Assembly: GCA_021793315.1 (NCBI GenBank)
Contig: JAJYSZ010000010.1
Location: 1-55,309 of the forward strand
Direction of reading: 5' to 3'
Source: Bacillota bacterium
Lineage (GTDB): Bacteria > Bacillota > Sulfobacillia > JAJZYS01 > JAJYTV01
Length of the DNA: 55,309 nucleotides
Numbering within the stretch: the first letter of the stretch is position 1; each line of letters starts with the position of its first letter. A program made the position numbers and the translations under genes. Positions 41,450 through 49,274 of the stretch are shown here, one piece after another. The notes beneath the pieces are model-generated. The model was not told the origin of the DNA. It did not search any database and saw nothing but the letters and a program-made list of their open reading frames with translations.

Positions 41450-42187
41450 TCAGGCGACCAGCTTCACCGCCACGCCGAGCAGCAGCAGGCCGTAGAACCA
41501 CTTCACCCAGGAAGGCTTGGCGCGGTTGGCCATGAAGGAGGAACCGAGCAGCGAGGCGACGATAACGGCCAGCGTGAGCGCGATGAGAAGCGGCCAGTTG
41601 ATGGCCATGTCGCCGACATGGCCGAGGAAGCCGGAGAAGCTCGAGAAGGTGACGATGTAGGCCGTCGTCGCCGCGGCGCGCTTGGTGTCGTACCCGACCC
41701 ACATCAGCATCGGTCCGATGATGAAGCCGCCGCCGATACCGAGCATGCCGCCGATGAATCCGGCCGCCGCCGCAACGATGCCGCCGACGAGCATGCGCCG
41801 CTTGAGCGGCATCAGCTCGGTCGGATCGGCCTTGCCCGCGACGAGCAGGGTGCGCACCGCGGCCACGATCACCGCCAGGGCGAAGAGCCAGAGCAGCACC
41901 CGGTCGGGGACGTAAGGGGCCACGAGGGCGCCGACCGGCGCGAAGACGAGTGCGGCCAGAGCCATCGGCAGCCCGCCCGTCCAGTCGACGAGTCGCTTCC
42001 TGCCATAGGGGATGAGGGCAATCAGGGTGTTGAGCCCGTTCAGGAGGAGGCCGAGCGGGATCACCACGTTCTTGAGGCCGAAGCCGAGCCAGTGGAAGAT
42101 CGGCACGTAGAGCATGCCGCCACCGAGGCCCAGCATCGCGAACACGGCCGAGACGAGGAAGATGAGCAGCGTAGCCCAGACGATCAC
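41450..42187 (-). CDS. TauE/SafE family sulfite or organosulfur permease
   Basis: A 245-aa membrane protein with seven to eight hydrophobic helices in two repeats. FAMLGLGGGMLYVPIFHWLGF near the N-terminus and GFIGGMLGIGGGFIIGPMLMW in the middle are the duplicated TauE/SafE signature. Family members export sulfite, sulfoacetate or related C2/C3 anions. GTG 42187 is preceded by GGGGAGG. It is the last of three minus-strand genes after the ArsR regulator and FmdE-like genes, so the substrate could be linked to a metal- or sulfur-related stress. Confidence 0.87.
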   Translation of the reverse strand: MIVWATLLIFLVSAVFAMLGLGGGMLYVPIFHWLGFGLKNVVIPLGLLLNGLNTLIALIPYGRKRLVDWTGGLPMALAALVFAPVGALVAPYVPDRVLLWLFALAVIVAAVRTLLVAGKADPTELMPLKRRMLVGGIVAAAAGFIGGMLGIGGGFIIGPMLMWVGYDTKRAAATTAYIVTFSSFSGFLGHVGDMAINWPLLIALTLAVIVASLLGSSFMANRAKPSWVKWFYGLLLLGVAVKLVA

Positions 42188-42256
42188 GGACCCTTGCCTC
42201 CCCGGCGGTTCCGTTGGGGCGCCCGGGCTTTCCCGGGGGCCGGAGCCTGCGCGTGC

Positions 42257-42289
42257 GCCACCCCCTGCCGCCGCCGGCAAGGGGGTGGC
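42257..42289 (-). terminator. Hairpin after the FmdE-like gene
   Basis: GCCACCCCC pairs with GGGGGTGGC, and the inner TGCCG with CGGCA around a CCGC loop. One base is bulged. It begins 7 bases after the FmdE-like stop. No T run, so it may attenuate rather than end transcription before the TauE gene. Confidence 0.6.
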
Positions 42290-42295
42290 CTTCTC

Positions 42296-42910
42296 TCAGC
42301 CCATCTGTTCGGCGCAGGGGATGCAGACCGGCTTGCCGTCCCGGATGCGCACGTAGCGCTCGAATACGTACTCGCCGCAGACCGAGCAGGCGGCGCGCTG
42401 GAACGAGCCCTTTGGCGGCTGGTAGGAGAAGTCCGGCGACTCGCGGATGGCGAAGACGGCGTCGTCCGGCTGCGCCAAGGTCCACGCGATCGCGGCGTCG
42501 GTCACGTCGGCCGGGATCGCGGAAGGCTCGCTGCCGCGCTTGCGCCAGGCGAAGAACTCCTGCGCGCCGAAGGCGTCGAGAAACGACGGACGCAGGGCAT
42601 AGCGCACCGCCGTCTTGCCTGGATACCAGAAGGTGGCCGCCAGCTTGCCCCAGTAGGTCTTCTCGATCAGCGCCTTGCCGAAGGTGGCACCCGTGGCGGC
42701 CTGGATGCCGTCCATCAGGCAGGTCTGGGGATGCCCCTCGCCGAGCTCGCAGATGACGTGCAGCGTGTGGTCCAGGTCGCGCTCCAGCGCGAGGTGCTGC
42801 AAAGCCATGACGCCCATGCGGTAGCCGAGAGGCATGAAGGGGCAGCGGTGGCCATGAAACGCGAAAGCCCAGGCGGGGGGCGCGTAGCGATCCTTCAGGT
42901 CTCGGGACAT
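42296..42910 (-). CDS. FmdE-like metal-binding protein
   Basis: A 204-aa protein of the formylmethanofuran-dehydrogenase-subunit-E-like family. AFAFHGHRCPFMPLGYRMG at about 15-33 holds the conserved His-x-x-Cys metal site. HVICELGEGHPQTCLMDGIQAATGATFGK is the second conserved block, with another Cys. The C-terminus is a TraR/DksA-type zinc ribbon (CSVC and CIPC, about 178-200). In non-methanogens FmdE homologues bind haem, molybdenum or zinc in redox-linked roles; function here is unknown. ATG 42910 follows GGAGGG. Confidence 0.84.
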   Translation of the reverse strand: MSRDLKDRYAPPAWAFAFHGHRCPFMPLGYRMGVMALQHLALERDLDHTLHVICELGEGHPQTCLMDGIQAATGATFGKALIEKTYWGKLAATFWYPGKTAVRYALRPSFLDAFGAQEFFAWRKRGSEPSAIPADVTDAAIAWTLAQPDDAVFAIRESPDFSYQPPKGSFQRAACSVCGEYVFERYVRIRDGKPVCIPCAEQMG

Positions 42911-43027
42911 GCGTTTCCCTCCAAAGTCAGGACGAAGCGTACTGCGATCTTTGACGTCGAACTGCCGCACCGCGGCTGGACGCGTGAGCGAAGGCGAGCT
43001 CGGCTACGGCCAGGTGCTCCTTTCCGG

Positions 43028-43459
43028 TCACCCGCACCGATGCGGACGCAGCGGAATCCTGGCGCTGTCGCCGCTATGGCGCGCGCGACGGCGCGATCCG
43101 TCACCCGCCTCCCCTGCGTCGGCGCCTCCCGGCCCGGGAGTCCCGGCGGCAGCCTCGGCGCCAGCCTGCGCGTCGGACGTGGCGTGAGGCAGGCTGGCCC
43201 TCAAATCCTCGAACGCGGAGTACTCGAGTCGGTAGTCCAGCCAGCGTCCTCTGCGCTGTGCGCTGACGAGCCCAGCGCTGCGCAGGATGCCGAGGTGGTA
43301 GGACAGGAGGTTCGCCGCGATCGGTCCGATCGCCGACTGGATCTCGCAGACGCAGTGCGGCGCCCGCTGCAGCACGGCCACGATCTGCAGCCGGACTGGG
43401 TCCGCCAGCGCCTGGAACTGGGCTGCGCGGGCCGGTTCAAGATGTTTTGTACCAATCAT
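43028..43459 (-). CDS. ArsR-family winged-helix regulator
   Basis: A 143-aa repressor. The wHTH covers about residues 12-85 (ALADPVRLQIVAVL, ISAIGPIAANLLSYHLGILR-type recognition helix, then RRGRWLDYRL wing). CVCEI at about 36-40 gives the two cysteines of an ArsR metal/metalloid site. The C-terminal 50 residues are an Ala/Gly-rich tail of unusual composition. It starts a cluster with FmdE-like and TauE genes and probably autoregulates. No ribosome binding site precedes ATG 43459. TACACT lies 11-16 bases upstream, so the mRNA may be nearly leaderless. Confidence 0.85.
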   Translation of the reverse strand: MIGTKHLEPARAAQFQALADPVRLQIVAVLQRAPHCVCEIQSAIGPIAANLLSYHLGILRSAGLVSAQRRGRWLDYRLEYSAFEDLRASLPHATSDAQAGAEAAAGTPGPGGADAGEAGDGSRRRARHSGDSARIPLRPHRCG

Positions 43460-43466
43460 GTTTGAA
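43436..43466. promoter_or_regulatory. Possible ArsR operator over its own start codon
   Basis: TTCAA (43436-43440) and TTGAA (43462-43466) bracket an A+T-rich stretch in an otherwise G+C-rich region. The site spans the ArsR start codon and the first eight codons. The arms extend imperfectly as TTCAAGATG and TTCAAACATG. ArsR operators are usually such imperfect A+T-rich dyads. Confidence 0.33.
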
Positions 43467-43688
43467 GTGTAGGTCGGGACCAGGCCCTGGCACTACGGTC
43501 AGCCGGACTTGTTCGCGTGGCCAGGAGTGTATATCGTGCCTGCCCAAAAGGGCGCCCAGCCCATCAGCGCGGCGGACCGGCGCGGCCGGACGGCAAGGTT
43601 CCCAGTCGGCGAGGCGCCCCTTCCCGGCAGGCCCCGTGGCGGCTCTGGCGAAGGAGTGGCGGAAGGATTGCCAGGCTCCCCGAAGGAG

Positions 43689-44528
43689 ATGCAAGCAGAC
43701 GTGGCGCGGCTCACCCTGGGTCTGATTCAGATGAACCTGTCGGTCGGTGTGTCCGAGAACCTGGCCAAGACGGACGTGCTCTTGCAGGAGGCCGCCCGCC
43801 AGGGAGCGTCGCTCGCGCTGCTGCCCGAGATGTTTCCCCTGCCATGGGTCGCGTCGGTGGAGGACAGCAGAGCCTTCGCCTATGCCGAACCGGAGGACGG
43901 CCCGACCCTCAGCTACATGCGAAAGACCGCCAAGGCGCTCGGCATCGCCCTGGCCGTGCCGCTCTACGAGCGGTGCGGCGAGCAGCGCTTCAACACCACC
44001 TTTGTCATCTCGCCGTACGGTGACATCCTGATGCGCTACCGCAAGAACCACATTCCCTACCACCCAGGCTGGTACGAGAAGTACTACTACGAGCCGGGCG
44101 ATCTCGGCTTTCCCGTCTTCCACCACATGGGCAGCGTGATGGGCGTCCAGACCTGCTGGGACAATCTCTTCCCGGAGGGCAGCCGGATCCTCGCCCTCAA
44201 GGGCGCCGAGATCATCCTGGCACCCCGCGGCTCGGGCGACTACTCGCGGGAACGCTGGCGCACGTCCCTGGCGGCGAACGCCATGGCCAACAACTGCTTC
44301 GTCGCCACCGTGAACCGCATCGGCCGCGAGCGCGGCGGCTACCAGTTCGGCGGTGACTCGCTCGTGGTCGGACCAGACGGCGAGGTGGTGGCGTCGACAC
44401 AAGGCGAGGACGTGGCCCTCACGGTGGAGATCGACCTCGACAAGGTGCGGCAGAGCCGGGGCGAGTGGCCATTTTTGGCGGACCGCCGGCCGTCCCTCTA
44501 CCGCGAGATCTGCGAGGGTCCCCGCTGA
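43689..44528 (+). CDS. Carbon-nitrogen hydrolase (nitrilase family, N-carbamoylputrescine amidase-like)
   Basis: A 279-aa nitrilase-superfamily amidohydrolase with the full catalytic triad: Glu47 (LLPEMF), Lys119 (YRKNHIP) and Cys156 (QTCWDNLFPE). HIPYHPGWYEKYYYEPGDLGF is close to the loop in N-carbamoylputrescine amidase and beta-ureidopropionase. It would hydrolyse a carbamoyl or amide group. ATG 43689 directly follows GGAG; GTG 43701, 12 bases after it, is an alternative. The next gene, an arginine-deiminase-superfamily enzyme, overlaps its stop, mirroring the AguA-AguB logic of deiminase plus carbamoyl hydrolase (inference). Confidence 0.87.
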   Translation: MQADVARLTLGLIQMNLSVGVSENLAKTDVLLQEAARQGASLALLPEMFPLPWVASVEDSRAFAYAEPEDGPTLSYMRKTAKALGIALAVPLYERCGEQRFNTTFVISPYGDILMRYRKNHIPYHPGWYEKYYYEPGDLGFPVFHHMGSVMGVQTCWDNLFPEGSRILALKGAEIILAPRGSGDYSRERWRTSLAANAMANNCFVATVNRIGRERGGYQFGGDSLVVGPDGEVVASTQGEDVALTVEIDLDKVRQSRGEWPFLADRRPSLYREICEGPR

Positions 44529-45460
44529 TGCGGGTGCAGGGGGACCGGTGGCTCCCGGATCCCGCCAGCTTCGCGGAGGACAGGGAACGCCTCTGGGGCG
44601 ACTTCTACGTGGATTCGGAAGTCGGGCGGCTGCGCTCGGTGCTGATGCACCGCCCAGGTCCGGAACTCGACCTCGTCGCCGGCCAGGGCTTCCAGGACCA
44701 TCTCTACGACGCGCCAATCGATCCGGAGCGCTTTCGGCGCCAGTTCGACGGCCTCTGCGAGACCTACGCCCGCCTTGGCGTGGAGGTCCAGTTCGTCGAG
44801 GGACAGCTTCAGGATCGGCCGAACGCCGTCTACATGCGGGATCTCTACACGATGACACCGGAGGGCGCGATCCTCGCGAGGCCTGCCACGCGCCAGCGCA
44901 GGGGAGAGGAGCGGGCGGTCGCCGCGAACCTCGCCAGGCTCGGCGTGCCGATCCTCAAGACGGTGAACGGCGCCGGCACCTATGAGGGCTCGAACGTCGT
45001 CTGGCTCGACCGGCAGACCTGCCTGCTCGGCACGAGCAGCCGCACGAATCCGGCTGGGGCCGAGCAGGTCGAGCGCGAGCTGCGCGGTCTCGGGGTCGAG
45101 GATGTCCTGCCGGTCGCGGTGCCCTACGGCCAGATCCATGTCGATGGCTTCATCTCGCCTGTGGACCGCCGGCGCCTGGTCGCCGCGCCGTGGCTCCTGA
45201 CCTGGGATCTCAGGCAGGCGCTCCTGGCGCGCGGCTTCGAGCTGATCGTCCAGGAGGACCTGGACGAGGTGGGCGGGCTCGGCACGAACTTCGTGACCGT
45301 TGCGCCGGGCGAGGTCGTCATGGCGGAGGGGTTCCCCACGACGCTCGCGCTCCTCAGGAGCCACGGCGTCGAGGCGCATCTGGTGGCGATGGACGAGATT
45401 CTGCGCGGCGGCGGCTCTGTGCACTGCTGCACGGGATTCTTGCGCCGCGATCCGATCTAG
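44528..45460 (+). CDS. Arginine deiminase/amidinotransferase-superfamily enzyme
   Basis: A 310-aa guanidino-group-modifying enzyme with a five-bladed propeller fold. MRDLYTM places Asp104; TYEGSNVVW holds Glu153; GQIHVDGF holds His204; GGSVHCCTGFLRRD holds the nucleophilic Cys300 (or Cys301). These are the four active-site positions of the ADI/DDAH/amidinotransferase group. It is clearly shorter than true arginine deiminases and closest to DDAH or glycine amidinotransferase-like members. It probably hydrolyses or transfers an amidino group; substrate unknown. TGATG overlap with the nitrilase gene. Confidence 0.87.
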   Translation: MRVQGDRWLPDPASFAEDRERLWGDFYVDSEVGRLRSVLMHRPGPELDLVAGQGFQDHLYDAPIDPERFRRQFDGLCETYARLGVEVQFVEGQLQDRPNAVYMRDLYTMTPEGAILARPATRQRRGEERAVAANLARLGVPILKTVNGAGTYEGSNVVWLDRQTCLLGTSSRTNPAGAEQVERELRGLGVEDVLPVAVPYGQIHVDGFISPVDRRRLVAAPWLLTWDLRQALLARGFELIVQEDLDEVGGLGTNFVTVAPGEVVMAEGFPTTLALLRSHGVEAHLVAMDEILRGGGSVHCCTGFLRRDPI

Positions 45461-45502
45461 CCGGGTTCGCCGGTGGAGCTCGGGAGCTGAGGAGGCGTCC
45501 CT

Positions 45503-46411
45503 GTGGCACGGCTTCTGGCACCGATCCAGGGACGGCTCGTCCGCGAGGGCGGTCGTCTGATGACGCCCTACGGCCACGACCTCGAGAGTCCTCTCTGGCA
45601 GGGCGCCGAGATCGGCTTCCTGGAGAGCGAGGAGACGGCCGAGAAAGCGGCGCGCGAGGCCTTGCGGCGCGGCTGGCTGCTCGGCGTCCACTACCCGCTC
45701 GTGCAGGCCCATCGCTGGGACTGGGCGCCGTTTTGGCTCGCCCCCGAGGAGCGGGCGCGGAGCGAGGCCCGGAAGGCGGCCAGGCGGGCCGTGCGCAGGG
45801 CGGCGGACCTGGGCGCTGCCTACATCCTCTTCCATTACCCGTGGCCGGCGCTCGTGGACCCCACGGCCGACTACCTGTCGGCCGGCTGGAAGATCCCGCC
45901 TACGGCGCAGGACGAGCGGCTCTGGCCCAGAGATCGTCTGGCGGAGCTCTCGGAGGAGGTCTTCTCAAGCCTGGATGAGGCATCGCGGGACTTGTCGGTC
46001 TCCGTGATCCTCGAACTGGACGGCCCGAATCACCTCTTCTTCGATCCGGATCCGCAGCAGGACCTTTGCAGGGCCCTCTTCGCGGATCATCCCGACCTTC
46101 GGCTCTGCGTCGATACGGGTCGCTTCGGCCTCCTCGCGCGCCAGCATGGCGGGGACCCTCTGGCCTACACCGCGCGCTGGCTTCCCTTCGCCCGGCATAT
46201 GCATCTGCATGGCGCCCGCTGGGACCGCGGCGAGAACCACCTGCCGCCGCTGCCCGAGCATGAGGACGACCCAGGCTACACGCCGGCGGCGGCGATGGCG
46301 CGCATGGTGCTGCGGGCGCACCCGCAGGCCCTTACGGTGCTGGAGACGGACCTCAGGGGCGCTACAGCGGACGCGGCCAGCCGCAGCATGCGCTATTGCG
46401 CCGCGCTCTGA
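45503..46411 (+). CDS. TIM-barrel protein (xylose isomerase/AP endonuclease 2 superfamily)
   Basis: A 302-aa protein. GVHYPLVQ, AYILFHYP, VILELDGPNHLF, LCVDTGRFGLLA, MHLHGARWD and LTVLETDL supply strand-end metal ligands (His, Glu, Asp, His, Glu) typical of AP_endonuc_2/sugar-phosphate isomerase barrels. Substrate is unknown: sugar isomerisation, epimerisation or an unrelated reaction are all possible. GTG 45503 has GGAGG upstream. It follows the deiminase-like gene by 42 bases and is probably in the same transcript. Confidence 0.8.
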   Translation: MARLLAPIQGRLVREGGRLMTPYGHDLESPLWQGAEIGFLESEETAEKAAREALRRGWLLGVHYPLVQAHRWDWAPFWLAPEERARSEARKAARRAVRRAADLGAAYILFHYPWPALVDPTADYLSAGWKIPPTAQDERLWPRDRLAELSEEVFSSLDEASRDLSVSVILELDGPNHLFFDPDPQQDLCRALFADHPDLRLCVDTGRFGLLARQHGGDPLAYTARWLPFARHMHLHGARWDRGENHLPPLPEHEDDPGYTPAAAMARMVLRAHPQALTVLETDLRGATADAASRSMRYCAAL

Positions 46412-46454
46412 TCCCTGGCCAGGGCCCCCCTGAGAACGTAGAGGGGTGGTGGGG

Positions 46455-46928
46455 ATGGACTATATCGAGGCGGTGCGCAGGCGCCTTGGCCATGACCTCG
46501 TGATCACGATCGGCTGCGGCGGGGTGATCGAGGACCCTGAGGGCCGGATTCTTCTGCAGCGGCGCCGCGCGGAGGACCTCTGGGCTGTGCCCGGCGGACT
46601 GATCGAGCCGGGAGAGTTCGTCGCGGACGCGATGCGGCGCGAGGCGTTGGAGGAGACAGGACTCGACGTGGAGGTCGGGGGGCTCTTCGGCGTCTACTCG
46701 GGTCCCGAGGGCTATGCGGCCTATGCCAATGGCGATCGCGTCTTCAGCGTCATGCTGATCATGCGCGCGAGGACCCTGACCGGTGTGCCCCGTGCGGAGG
46801 GCGAGGGGTTCCTCGCACACCGGTTCTTCTCCCGCGAGGAGTTTCCCGATCTCGAACTTGTCTGGGGACACCAGCGCCGTATCCTGGTCGACTGGCTGTC
46901 GGGTGAGGCAGGACCGTTCCTGCGATAG
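46455..46928 (+). CDS. Nudix hydrolase
   Basis: A 157-aa nucleoside-diphosphate-X hydrolase. The Nudix box is complete: GGLIEPGEFVADAMRREALE followed by ETGLDV (G-x5-E-x7-REUxEExGU, about 47-72). The N-terminal ITIGCGGVIEDPEGRILLQRR is the usual first strand pair. Substrate could be a nucleotide sugar, ADP-ribose or an oxidised nucleotide. ATG 46455 is chosen after a GAGGGG ribosome binding site; two GTG codons just upstream are alternatives. Confidence 0.87.
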   Translation: MDYIEAVRRRLGHDLVITIGCGGVIEDPEGRILLQRRRAEDLWAVPGGLIEPGEFVADAMRREALEETGLDVEVGGLFGVYSGPEGYAAYANGDRVFSVMLIMRARTLTGVPRAEGEGFLAHRFFSREEFPDLELVWGHQRRILVDWLSGEAGPFLR

Positions 46929-47027
46929 CCAGGGGAGCAAAGGGGGCCGCTTCAGGTGCGCGCGCCGGCCTATGGGAGTGAAGCTGGAACGTCGCGCCTG
47001 CACCTGCCTGCGAGAGGAAGCGAAGGC

Positions 47028-47062
47028 AAGGGCCGGGGCGGGTGATCCCCGCCCCGGCCCTT
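47028..47062. terminator. Strong hairpin between convergent Nudix and dehydrogenase genes
   Basis: AAGGGCCGGGGCGGG pairs with CCCGCCCCGGCCCTT around a 5-base loop (15 bp, no mismatch). It is 100 bases after the Nudix stop and 18 bases beyond the dehydrogenase stop. T content of the tails is low. Confidence 0.72.
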
Positions 47063-47079
47063 CGGATTCCGGACGTCTG

Positions 47080-47955
47080 CTACTTGCCCGCCCGTTCGGT
47101 CTGGCTCAGGATCTCGCGCAGCACGGCGGAGTAGTCCTGTCGGCCGCGTCCGGACGCCTCGGCCTGCCTCAGCCAGGCCTCGGCGGCGGCGAGCAGCCTC
47201 AGGTCCAGGCCGTGCTCTTCGCCCGCCGCGGTGATGAGCCCCGCGTCCTTCAAGGCAAGCGAGAGGGCGAAGCGGACAGGCTGGCCCTCCTGTTCCGCAG
47301 CGCCGCGGCGGCGCTCCGCCTGGGCGGCGAGCGGCGTGCGCGCGAGAACGGTGAAGGCCGTGTCGCGCGGCAGGCCGAGTCCGTCGGCGAGGGCCAGGAC
47401 CTCGCCGAGCAGTCCGAGCACCCCGACCAGCGAGGCGTTCGCGACGAGCTTGGCCCCGGCGCCGTGGCCAAGCGGTCCCACGTGCAGCGGCGTGCCGAGC
47501 ACCTTGAGGATGGGTTCGACCTGGGCGAAGTCGTCGCCGCTGCCGCCGACGAAGATGGTGAGGGAGCCGCCTTCCACCTCGCCGAGGCTGCCGAGCACCG
47601 GCGCGTCGAGCAGGGCGACACCGGCCGGCAGGCGGCCCGCGAGATCCGCCACCGCATGCGGGCCGGAGGTCGACATCTCGAGCAGCAGGCTGCCCGGCCG
47701 GAGTCCCGCGAGAAGACCCTGTGCACCCTCGGTGACTGCCCGCAGGGCCTTGTGGTCCGCGAGCATGGTGATGACGAACTCGGCGCCTTGCGCCGCCTCG
47801 GCCGGTGTGGCGGCCTCCTTCGCGCCCAGAGCGAGTAGGCCCTCGATCCGTTCCCGGGTCCGGTTCCATACATGCAGCTGGTGGCCCGCGGCGAGGAGTC
47901 TTGCCGCCATGCGGCTGCCCATCGCCCCGGTGCCGACAAAGGCTATCTGGCTCAT
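47080..47955 (-). CDS. Beta-hydroxyacid dehydrogenase (HIBADH family)
   Basis: A 291-aa NAD(P)-dependent dehydrogenase. The cofactor motif VGTGAMGSRMAARLL is at 6-20. The substrate motif is LLDAPVLGSLGEVEGGSL (about 115-132), and the catalytic Lys lies in GAGAKLVANASL (about 170-181). The order and spacing are those of 3-hydroxyisobutyrate/6-phosphogluconate-like dehydrogenases (for example tartronate semialdehyde reductase). Substrate unknown. ATG 47955. Confidence 0.87.
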   Translation of the reverse strand: MSQIAFVGTGAMGSRMAARLLAAGHQLHVWNRTRERIEGLLALGAKEAATPAEAAQGAEFVITMLADHKALRAVTEGAQGLLAGLRPGSLLLEMSTSGPHAVADLAGRLPAGVALLDAPVLGSLGEVEGGSLTIFVGGSGDDFAQVEPILKVLGTPLHVGPLGHGAGAKLVANASLVGVLGLLGEVLALADGLGLPRDTAFTVLARTPLAAQAERRRGAAEQEGQPVRFALSLALKDAGLITAAGEEHGLDLRLLAAAEAWLRQAEASGRGRQDYSAVLREILSQTERAGK

Positions 47956-48080
47956 GTCCCCAGCATAGCCGATCCGCCCGCCCGGGGCACGTCAAGTGCC
48001 ACGGCAGGACAGACCGCCACGCCGCGCGAAGTGGACGCGGCGGGTAAGCGCGCTGAGCGGGCCCGGGGGGAGGGAACGCC

Positions 48081-49187
48081 GTGGCGGCCAGCAGGCGACG
48101 GGAAAGCCTCGAGCGGCTCCTGGTCACGGGGGTCCTGGTGCTCCTTGCGCTCTTCATCGCGCACCGCGCCGTGGTGTCGGACATCGGCGTCTACCAGGTC
48201 TACGCGAGGAACTTCTGGCTGCATGGCAGCTTTCCGCGGGAGTATCCGCCGCTGGCGCTCGTGCCGATGCTGCTCGCCCGGGGCCTCGCGCTCGCCCTTC
48301 ACCTCGACTACACGCGGGCCTGGCTCCTGCTCTCGGCGGTCGTCCTCTACGTCCTGGCGCTGGCCATCGGCCGCCCGACCGTCCTCGTGGCGCTTCTGCC
48401 GCTCGCGTCGCCGCTCCTTGGCACCTACGACATCTGGCCGATCCTCTGCCTCGTCCTGAGCTACCTCCTCTTGGAAAGACGCCCCGCCTTGAGCTGGCTC
48501 CTGCTCGGCGTCGCGATCGCCCTCAAGCTCTTTCCGATTCTCTTCATTCCGCTCTGGTGGCAGCAGACGCGCCGCGGCTGGGGCTATCTTCTGCTGCCGC
48601 TGTTCACCTTCTACCCGCCGGCGATGGCATCGGTGCTGCACTACCAGTTCGCGCGCCAGGCGGAGTGGGAGTCCACGGTATCCCTGTTGAGCGCCGTGCT
48701 GACGCCCTCCGCCATGGTGCTGCGGCACGCCTTCGGCTCGGTGGAATACTACAGCCTCTGGTCCGGGCGCCTCAGTCTCCTCCTGGACGGGATCTACGGC
48801 CTGTTCTTCCTCTGGATCGCCTTCCTGCGGCGGGACCTCGGACTGATGCAGCGCATGCTGCTGCTGCTCTCGCTCTGGTTTCTCACGAACAAGGTGCTCT
48901 CGGTGCAGTACGTCTTCTGGGTCGTCTGCCTGGCCTACCTGGAGGGCCAGTACCTCTACGCCTTCGGTGCGCTGGCGTGGGCGACGGCGTGCCTCTACCC
49001 CTGGCTCACCGTCATAGACCAGGCGGCAAAAGTCCTCCTTGGCCTGCCGGACACCATGGCGGCGGCCCTGCGCCTGGCCATGGCGCTCGTCGCGGCGCGC
49101 CTCCTGATCTGGCTCGGCATCGTCAAAGGCCTGCTGCGCCGGCCGCCACCGGAACTGCCCGTGCCGGCGGGAGAGGTGCCGGGCTGA
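48081..49187 (+). CDS. GT87-like (DUF2029) membrane mannosyltransferase-type protein
   Basis: A 368-aa polytopic membrane protein with about nine to ten helices. After the first helix comes VSDIGVYQVYARNFWLHGSF then PREYPPLALVP. This D-x-x-x-Y...YPPL pattern in the first external loop is the signature of GT-C glycosyltransferases of the GT87 group, which use polyprenyl-phosphate sugars. IALKLFPILFIPLWW is a second conserved stretch. GTG 48081 follows GGGAGGG. Donor and acceptor unknown. Confidence 0.75.
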   Translation: MAASRRRESLERLLVTGVLVLLALFIAHRAVVSDIGVYQVYARNFWLHGSFPREYPPLALVPMLLARGLALALHLDYTRAWLLLSAVVLYVLALAIGRPTVLVALLPLASPLLGTYDIWPILCLVLSYLLLERRPALSWLLLGVAIALKLFPILFIPLWWQQTRRGWGYLLLPLFTFYPPAMASVLHYQFARQAEWESTVSLLSAVLTPSAMVLRHAFGSVEYYSLWSGRLSLLLDGIYGLFFLWIAFLRRDLGLMQRMLLLLSLWFLTNKVLSVQYVFWVVCLAYLEGQYLYAFGALAWATACLYPWLTVIDQAAKVLLGLPDTMAAALRLAMALVAARLLIWLGIVKGLLRRPPPELPVPAGEVPG

Positions 49188-49274
49188 GACATGCGCCGGG
49201 CCCTGGGCAGGATGGCGCCGACGCGGGGCGAAGGAGAACCGAACTCTCCCAGCTGCGATGAGGAGTGACGACGG

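Noticed and set aside
39660-42485. 941-codon minus-strand frame spanning the sensor kinase and TauE genes
   Set aside because: It crosses a terminator and two real genes and shows no protein signature.
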